Positions 59,501 to 64,000 of a DNA stretch of 64,000 bases are shown in pieces. The notes below the pieces were generated by a model. The model was not told where the DNA came from, made no database searches, and saw only the letters and a program-made list of their open reading frames with translations. The stretch's first letter is position 1. The number at the start of each line of letters is the position of its first letter. The stretch comes from WHSW01 sp963821025 (GTDB taxonomy: Bacteria > Actinomycetota > Thermoleophilia > Solirubrobacterales > 70-9): assembly GCA_963821025.1 (NCBI GenBank), contig CAWGCG010000003.1, positions 868,001 through 932,000 of the forward strand, written 5' to 3'. The position numbers and the translations under genes are program-made.

Positions 59501-60675
59501 CGCACTGAGCCTACCTCTGGTGCGTAGGTGTTCTTCGTCTCCTCGAGGTTGGCCCGATAGACCTCGGACAGGCGACCGCCCTGCTCGAGCGCCCCGCGGG
59601 CGCGCTGGGCGCCGTTTAGCTCCGGCAGCGCGAGCTCAAGCTCGAGCGCCCTGCGGGCTGGTTCGCACCACTCGATCAGCCGCTCGAGCGCCAGCCGGGT
59701 CGGGATCACCTCGCCGGCGTCGAAGTCGATCTGGGTGCCGTCGAGCCCCTGGCGAATCGCCCGCCAGAGATTCTCCTCGACCTCGCGCTGCCGCTGGGGC
59801 GGGCCCAGGCGGCCGTCGTCGTAGTCGAGCGCGGTCTGCGCGATGCAGGCGGTCATCATCGAGCTGAGCCCGAACGAGTCGTCACCGTTGGACTGGGCGT
59901 CGCAGATGCGCAACTCGACCGTGCCGAAGACGTGATGCGGGCGCACGCTCCACCACAGCTGGGTCGCCTCGACCACGCTCGCGGTGGCGGTCAGCAGGTC
60001 GATGAAGTCGGCGTAGGTGCGCCAGTCGCCGAACGGCTCGTGGACGCCGCAGCGCGGGAAGGTCCGGGTGAAGATCTCGGTCCGCACCGAGGCGAGACCG
60101 GTGTCGTGCCCGTCGAGGAACGGGGAGTTCGCCGAGAGCGCCAGCAACGGCGGCAACAGGCCGCGCAGGTGGTCGCAGACCGCGATCGCGCGATCGGCGC
60201 CGCGAATCCCGACGTGGACGTGGTTGCTCCAGGTGTTGTTTCGCTGAGCGACCCAGCGCAGCTCGTCGCGCAGCCGGTTGTAGTGCACGGTGTCGATGAT
60301 CTGCTGGTCGAGATAGCTCGCCCACGGATGGGTTCCCATCGCCGCCAGACCGATATCCAGCCGCCCCGCCAGCGCGAACAGCCGCGAGCGGCGCTCACGC
60401 TGCAGCTCGAGTGCCTCGGAGAAGCGCTCGGCGCGTCCCGAGCGGATCTCGATCTCGGTGTCGATCAGCTCCCCCGCCGCCGACTCGGCCAGCAGCTCAT
60501 CGGCCATGCAGGCGCCGAACAGCTCCTCGAAGCGGTGCACGAGCTCGAGGCTGGAGGGGTCGACCAACGCGAACTCCTCCTCGAGGCCGATGGTGAAGTC
60601 CTGCGAGGCCTCGAAGACATCGCGGGTGCGCGCCATGTCGAGGGTCGCTGAGGTCTCGGTCGCGGCCTCGGCCAT
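59497..60675 (-). CDS. Carboxylate-amine ligase (GCS2/YbdK family)
   Basis: 392 residues. Opens with FTIGLEEEFALVDPSSLELV (ATP/Mg Glu residues), and carries NNTWSNHVHVGIRG, RTEIFTRTFPRCGVHEPFGD and FGTVELRICDAQ, typical of the glutamate-cysteine ligase 2 family. Members make gamma-glutamyl peptides (weak GCL activity in YbdK; EgtA-type in actinobacteria). No ergothioneine or mycothiol genes lie nearby. Starts 4 bases after rex. Confidence 0.92.
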   Translation of the reverse strand: MAEAATETSATLDMARTRDVFEASQDFTIGLEEEFALVDPSSLELVHRFEELFGACMADELLAESAAGELIDTEIEIRSGRAERFSEALELQRERRSRLFALAGRLDIGLAAMGTHPWASYLDQQIIDTVHYNRLRDELRWVAQRNNTWSNHVHVGIRGADRAIAVCDHLRGLLPPLLALSANSPFLDGHDTGLASVRTEIFTRTFPRCGVHEPFGDWRTYADFIDLLTATASVVEATQLWWSVRPHHVFGTVELRICDAQSNGDDSFGLSSMMTACIAQTALDYDDGRLGPPQRQREVEENLWRAIRQGLDGTQIDFDAGEVIPTRLALERLIEWCEPARRALELELALPELNGAQRARGALEQGGRLSEVYRANLEETKNTYAPEVGSVR

Positions 60676-60679
60676 GAGC

Positions 60680-61366
60680 TCAGGCGAGGTAGAAATAAAG
60701 CGCGTAGAGCAGGTCGACCGCCGGGCTGGAGGTGTGGACCGTGACCTCCGGCGGCACCTGGAGCAGCTGCTCGGAGTAGTTGAAGATGATCTTCACCCCG
60801 GCCTCGACCAGCTGGTCGGCGACCTCCTGCGCCGCCCCGGCGGGGACCGCGAGAACCCCGACCACGACCTCCTCGTCGCGGACGACCTGGTCGAGATCGG
60901 CCAGTGCCCGCACCGGCACGCCGCCGAACTCCTTGCCGACCACGGTCCGGTCGGCGTCGAAGATGGCGACGATCCGAAACCCGTGGTCGGCGAAGATGTC
61001 CGAGCTGGCGATCGCCTGACCGAGGTTGCCGGCACCGAACAGGGCGATGTTGTGCTGGCCGGAGGTGTGCAGGATCTTGCGAATCTCCGAGACCAGCGAC
61101 TCGACCCGGTAGCCGACCCCGCGCTTGCCGAACTTGCCGAACCCGGACAGGTCGCGCCGGATCTGGGTCGAGTTGATGTGCGTGTACTCCGCAAGCTCCT
61201 GGGAGGAGATCGTCTCGCGGCCCATCTTGCGCGCCTGAATCAGCACCTGCAGATAGCGTGAGAGCCGCGCCGCCACCCCGAGCGAGAGCCGCTCGCCGTC
61301 GGCGAACGAGCTCTCCGGAGTGGCCGACTCGACGGCGGTCCGCTCGCTGATCGACGAGTCGTTCAC
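60680..61366 (-). CDS. rex: Redox-sensing transcriptional repressor Rex
   Basis: 228 residues: N-terminal winged helix (LSRYLQVLIQARKMGRETIS, TQIRRDLSGFGKFGKRGVGY) and NAD(H)-binding Rossmann domain (IALFGAGNLGQAIASS, about residues 95-110), ending in the YALYFYLA domain-swapped helix. Represses respiratory and fermentative genes at low NADH/NAD. Start overlaps the glutaredoxin stop (ATGA-type), the usual actinobacterial rex context. Confidence 0.96.
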   Translation of the reverse strand: MNDSSISERTAVESATPESSFADGERLSLGVAARLSRYLQVLIQARKMGRETISSQELAEYTHINSTQIRRDLSGFGKFGKRGVGYRVESLVSEIRKILHTSGQHNIALFGAGNLGQAIASSDIFADHGFRIVAIFDADRTVVGKEFGGVPVRALADLDQVVRDEEVVVGVLAVPAGAAQEVADQLVEAGVKIIFNYSEQLLQVPPEVTVHTSSPAVDLLYALYFYLA

Positions 61367-61605
61367 GGGCGCACAGTATGCAGAGCGGCGCGAAACGCGT
61401 CCCCATCGAACTCGAGCTCGCTGACCTCGCGACCGTCGACCTCGACCACCGGGATCCGCTCCAGGTAGGCCGCGAACATGCGATCGTCGGCCTCGATGTC
61501 GATCTCACGCAGCTCGAGCTCGGGGCCCAGCGCCCGGATCTCGGCCCGGGCCTGATCGCACAGATGACAGCCGGGGCGACCGATGAGGGTCACAATCGCG
61601 GCCAT
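61363..61605 (-). CDS. Glutaredoxin-family protein
   Basis: 80 residues: VTLIGRPGCHLCDQARAEIR with the CHLC redox motif, and RIPVVEVDGREVSELEFDGD with the cis-Pro. A minimal DUF836/glutaredoxin-like fold, typically encoded just before rex in actinobacteria. Follows tsaD by 2 bases. Confidence 0.92.
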   Translation of the reverse strand: MAAIVTLIGRPGCHLCDQARAEIRALGPELELREIDIEADDRMFAAYLERIPVVEVDGREVSELEFDGDAFRAALHTVRP

Positions 61606-61607
61606 CG

Positions 61608-62591
61608 CTAGGCGCGCGCGTCCCAGGCGAGGTAGTCCGGGTAGCGGGTCGGCTCGACGAAGCGTGCCGCGGAGCCGATCATCGCCGCATTGTCGGTACA
61701 GAGCTCGGGCGCGACCAGCTTCAGGCGCAGTCCGCGCTCGGCGCAGAGGTCGCCGAGCCGCCTGCGCAGGGGGCCGTTGGCGGCCACGCCGCCGCCGAGC
61801 GCGACCGCCTCCCAGTCGCCGCGTCGAAGCGCTCGCTCGAGCTTGGCCGCCAGCTGTCCGACCACCGCGGCCTCGAAGCTCGCTGCCAGGTCGGCGCGCC
61901 GAGTCGTCGCCTCCGCCGCGCCGAGATCGCGGACCGCGTACAGCAGCGCCGTCTTCAGCCCGCTGAAGCTGAAGTCGAGGCGGGGGTCGTTGGCCATCGC
62001 CAGCGGGAACTCGAATGCGCTCGGATCGCCGTGGGCCGCCTCGGACTCGATCGCCGGCCCTCCCGGGAACCCGAGTCCAAGCAGGCGGGCGGCCTTGTCG
62101 AGCGCCTCGCCGGCGGCGTCGTCGAGCGTCTGACCGAGGACCTCGAAGCGGTCGTGTGACTCGACCCCGGCGAGCAGGGTGTGACCGCCGCTGGCGATCA
62201 GGCAGATGAACGGGGGTTCGATCGGCTCGGGCTCGAGAAAGTTGGCGGCGACGTGACCCTGGAGGTGATCGATCCCGGCGAGCGGCTTCTCCGCCGCGAC
62301 GGCGAGCGCCTTCGCGGTGCTGACCCCAACCAACAGCGCGCCGATCAGGCCGGGACCCCTGGTGACCGCGAACGAATCGACCGCGCCCAGATCGATCCCG
62401 GCGTCCGCGAGCGCCGCGTCGACCACGGGGTTGATCAGCTCGAGGTGGCGGCGCGATGCGATCTCGGGGACGACGCCGCCGAAGCGCGCGTGCACGTCGG
62501 CCTGCGAGGAGATCACGTTCGACCGGATCGCGACCCCGTCGACGACGGCGGCGCAGGTGTCGTCGCAGCTCGTCTCGAGGGCGAGGATCAC
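61608..62591 (-). CDS. tsaD: tRNA N6-adenosine threonylcarbamoyltransferase TsaD
   Basis: 327 residues of the Kae1/TsaD ASKHA fold. ILALETSCDDTCAAVVDG at the N-terminus, metal-binding HLQGHVAANFLE, IASGGHTLL, ALGGGVAANGPLRRRLGD and the closing PELCTDNAAMIGSAA. Transfers threonylcarbamoyl to A37 of ANN-decoding tRNAs. Encoded with rimI and tsaB, whose product is its partner. Confidence 0.97.
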   Translation of the reverse strand: MILALETSCDDTCAAVVDGVAIRSNVISSQADVHARFGGVVPEIASRRHLELINPVVDAALADAGIDLGAVDSFAVTRGPGLIGALLVGVSTAKALAVAAEKPLAGIDHLQGHVAANFLEPEPIEPPFICLIASGGHTLLAGVESHDRFEVLGQTLDDAAGEALDKAARLLGLGFPGGPAIESEAAHGDPSAFEFPLAMANDPRLDFSFSGLKTALLYAVRDLGAAEATTRRADLAASFEAAVVGQLAAKLERALRRGDWEAVALGGGVAANGPLRRRLGDLCAERGLRLKLVAPELCTDNAAMIGSAARFVEPTRYPDYLAWDARA

Positions 62592-62598
62592 GAAAGGG

Positions 62599-63120
62599 CT
62601 AACCGCGCACGCCGGGCGGCGGCGCGGAGGAGGCCGCGCGCGGCTCCTCCAGCCACATGATCAGGGCGTCCTCGCCGTTGTCGTGGTAGTAGCGGCGGCG
62701 GTGGCCGGCCGGGCGAAAGCCGAACCGCTCGTACATCGCGATCGCGCCCGCGTTCGATGTCCTCACCTCGAGCGTGATCCGGGCGGCCTCGCCGACCTCG
62801 GCGAACAGGCGCTCCATCAGCTCGGTGGCGATCCCCTGACGCCGTCGCTCCGGGTCGACCGCGATGTTCATCAGATGCCAGACGTCCGCATAGCGCGAGC
62901 AGACCATGTACCCGGTCAGACCGCGATCGCCCTCGATCGCGAGGCAGATCCCCGACGGCTTCGAGAGCTCGAGCACGAACATCGCCAGCGACCACGGGGT
63001 TTGGAACGAGCGGCGCTCGATCGCCAGCACCGCGGGCAGGTCGGCGTAGACGAGGCGACGAACCCGAAGCCCGGCGGGCTCAGCCGGATCGATTCGGGGA
63101 GTCATCGTTTCGTCGCTCAC
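62599..63120 (-). CDS. rimI: Ribosomal-protein S18 alanine N-acetyltransferase RimI
   Basis: 173 residues of the GNAT fold: PAVLAIERRSFQTPWSLAMF (about 29-48), acetyl-CoA loop PERRRQGIATELMERLF (Q/RxxGxG/A) and AIAMYERFGFRPAGHRRRYY. Acetylates the N-terminus of ribosomal protein S18 or, in some bacteria, other substrates. Starts at GTG 63120 (ATG 63105 also possible), overlapping tsaB by 41 bases; 7 bases before tsaD. Confidence 0.93.
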   Translation of the reverse strand: MSDETMTPRIDPAEPAGLRVRRLVYADLPAVLAIERRSFQTPWSLAMFVLELSKPSGICLAIEGDRGLTGYMVCSRYADVWHLMNIAVDPERRRQGIATELMERLFAEVGEAARITLEVRTSNAGAIAMYERFGFRPAGHRRRYYHDNGEDALIMWLEEPRAASSAPPPGVRG

Positions 63121-63814
63121 GCCAAACCTCTGCGTCGGGTCTTCTCAGATAGATCGGCCGTACCTGCTCGGGCCGCTCCGGCGCCACCCCGGCGGCCAGC
63201 GCGCAGACGTGGCGAGCGGCCATCCGATGGGCCGGATCCGCGTCGGGAGGGACATCCACGCCCGCGGCCTCGAGCTCCGCTCGAAATCGTAGCGAGCCGT
63301 CGCCGGCGGTCAGCGGCGGCGCGGGCAACTGGGCGAGTCGGCCGACGAGCTCGGCGGGCGTCGCCACCAGCGGCTCCCAGAGGACCTCGCCGTCGGGCCC
63401 GAACAGCGCCGCGAAGACCTCCCCGCGACGGGCGTCGATCAGCGCCAGGCGCGGGCGGCGATCCTCGCGCCGCGCGATCCCGCGAGCGAGCGCCGCGAGC
63501 GACCCCACCGGCACCAGCGGCAGCTGCCTCGCCTGCGCCAGCGCCCGCGCGGTCGCGACGCCGATTCGCAAGCCGGTGAAGGTCCCCGGGCCGACCCCGG
63601 TTGCGATCACCCCGATCCGCTCCCAGCCGCCGGCGGCGCCGACCGCCTCCTCGATCTCGCCGAGCAGCGTCTGGGCATGGCGGGGCCGGCCGCCGTCGCC
63701 GGACTCGACCCGGAGCTCGCGAACGAGCTCGGTTTCCCGGGTGACGGCGACGGTCGTCTCCGCGGTCGCGGTATCGAGCCCGAGGACCCCGTCGAGCGCG
63801 GTTGACGCCTCCAT
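63080..63814 (-). CDS. tsaB: tRNA threonylcarbamoyladenosine biosynthesis protein TsaB
   Basis: 244 residues from ATG 63814. VLGLDTATAETTVAV, RHAQTLLGEIEEAV and GVGPGTFTGLRIGVATARAL (about 87-106) are diagnostic of TsaB, the scaffold partner of TsaD. The catalytic-type motif of TsaD is absent, as normal for TsaB. Its 3' end overlaps rimI, showing a compact t6A/acetylation operon. Confidence 0.95.
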   Translation of the reverse strand: MEASTALDGVLGLDTATAETTVAVTRETELVRELRVESGDGGRPRHAQTLLGEIEEAVGAAGGWERIGVIATGVGPGTFTGLRIGVATARALAQARQLPLVPVGSLAALARGIARREDRRPRLALIDARRGEVFAALFGPDGEVLWEPLVATPAELVGRLAQLPAPPLTAGDGSLRFRAELEAAGVDVPPDADPAHRMAARHVCALAAGVAPERPEQVRPIYLRRPDAEVWRERRNDDSPNRSG

Positions 63815-63902
63815 CGGGGTGAGACTAGGCTTCCCGCTCTGCATCGGCTGCAACGCGCGCCCGACAGGAGGCGAGCGATAACCGACACGAGGGGACCGGC
63901 AG

Positions 63903-64000
63903 ATGAGGAAACCGACGGCCAAGCGGGCACAGGCGACGCTCGGGGTGCTGGCGATCGCCGCGACCGGGGCGGTTTGGTCGGGCTGCGGCGACGACGCCTC
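63903..64000 (+). CDS. Lipoprotein N-terminus (truncated by window end)
   Basis: Begins MRKPTAKRAQATLGVLAIAA then TGAVWSGCGDDA: a positive start, hydrophobic core and lipobox WSGC, followed by acidic residues. An AGGGGA site precedes ATG 63903. Only 32 residues are in the window, so the mature protein is unknown. Confidence 0.75.
   Translation, partial: MRKPTAKRAQATLGVLAIAATGAVWSGCGDDA

Overview
This window is high-GC bacterial DNA with short intergenic gaps, frequent GTG/TTG starts and many 1-4 base stop/start overlaps. The gene content points to an actinobacterium, most likely of the Thermoleophilia (Solirubrobacterales-like): F420-dependent enzymes, an amphi-Trp protein, an actinobacterial MBL-hisS gene order, a Rex/glutaredoxin/TsaD block, and a pair of TrkA proteins beside an APC permease. 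The placement is inferred from family content only; no 16S gene is present.

Layout. 0-5 kb: housekeeping genes on the minus strand (hisS, an MBL hydrolase, a formimidoyltransferase-like protein, an M29-like aminopeptidase). 4.5-8 kb: an exported set on the plus strand, with a beta-helix protein, a cupredoxin, a two-domain multicopper oxidase and a second cupredoxin. 8-28.4 kb: an accessory stretch in which intact genes (hemerythrin, TAT-exported amine oxidase, HDAC-like deacetylase, cation/proton antiporter, lipid kinase, amphi-Trp, F420 oxidoreductase, Zn-alcohol dehydrogenase, serine hydrolase) are mixed with at least eight broken genes. One of these is a chimeric reading frame joining a GntH-like MBL protein to the tail of a CobW-type GTPase. 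Within it, 24.7-28.1 kb is a stress-like island: cold-shock protein, two Lys/Ala/Ser-rich proteins, a DUF892 ferritin-like protein, a Rieske-DUF2231 fusion and a Rho-N/SAP-like basic protein. tRNA-Met(CAU) and its terminator lie at 11.84 kb.

28.4-48 kb: DNA repair (Ogt and an alkyltransferase-like protein), a Mo sulfite-oxidase-like enzyme with its own flavin reductase, an F420 nitroreductase/zinc ribbon/GIY-YIG trio, a lipase, TatA, an AarF-type kinase, an NlpC/P60-like hydrolase under a c-di-AMP riboswitch, a TetR/P450 pair sharing a palindromic operator, an anti-sigma/antagonist pair, a Kelch protein, a heterodimeric ABC exporter, and an HNH nuclease whose start codon lies inside a LexA-type palindrome next to tRNA-Gln(CUG).

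48-56 kb: one tightly packed minus-strand operon (FMN alpha-hydroxy-acid oxidase, APC-USP permease, small membrane protein, second APC-USP permease, two TrkA proteins, FAD oxidoreductase) that looks like a cation or amino-acid uptake unit with nucleotide-sensing regulators. 56-64 kb: VOC and cupin proteins, the membrane pyrophosphatase hppA, a GCS2-type ligase, rex, a glutaredoxin, and the t6A/ribosomal acetylation block tsaD-rimI-tsaB, ending in the start of a lipoprotein gene.

Core genes at both ends are intact while single-base frameshifts and internal deletions concentrate in the 8-28 kb accessory part. This argues for real gene decay there rather than uniform sequencing error, though raw reads would be needed to settle individual indels.
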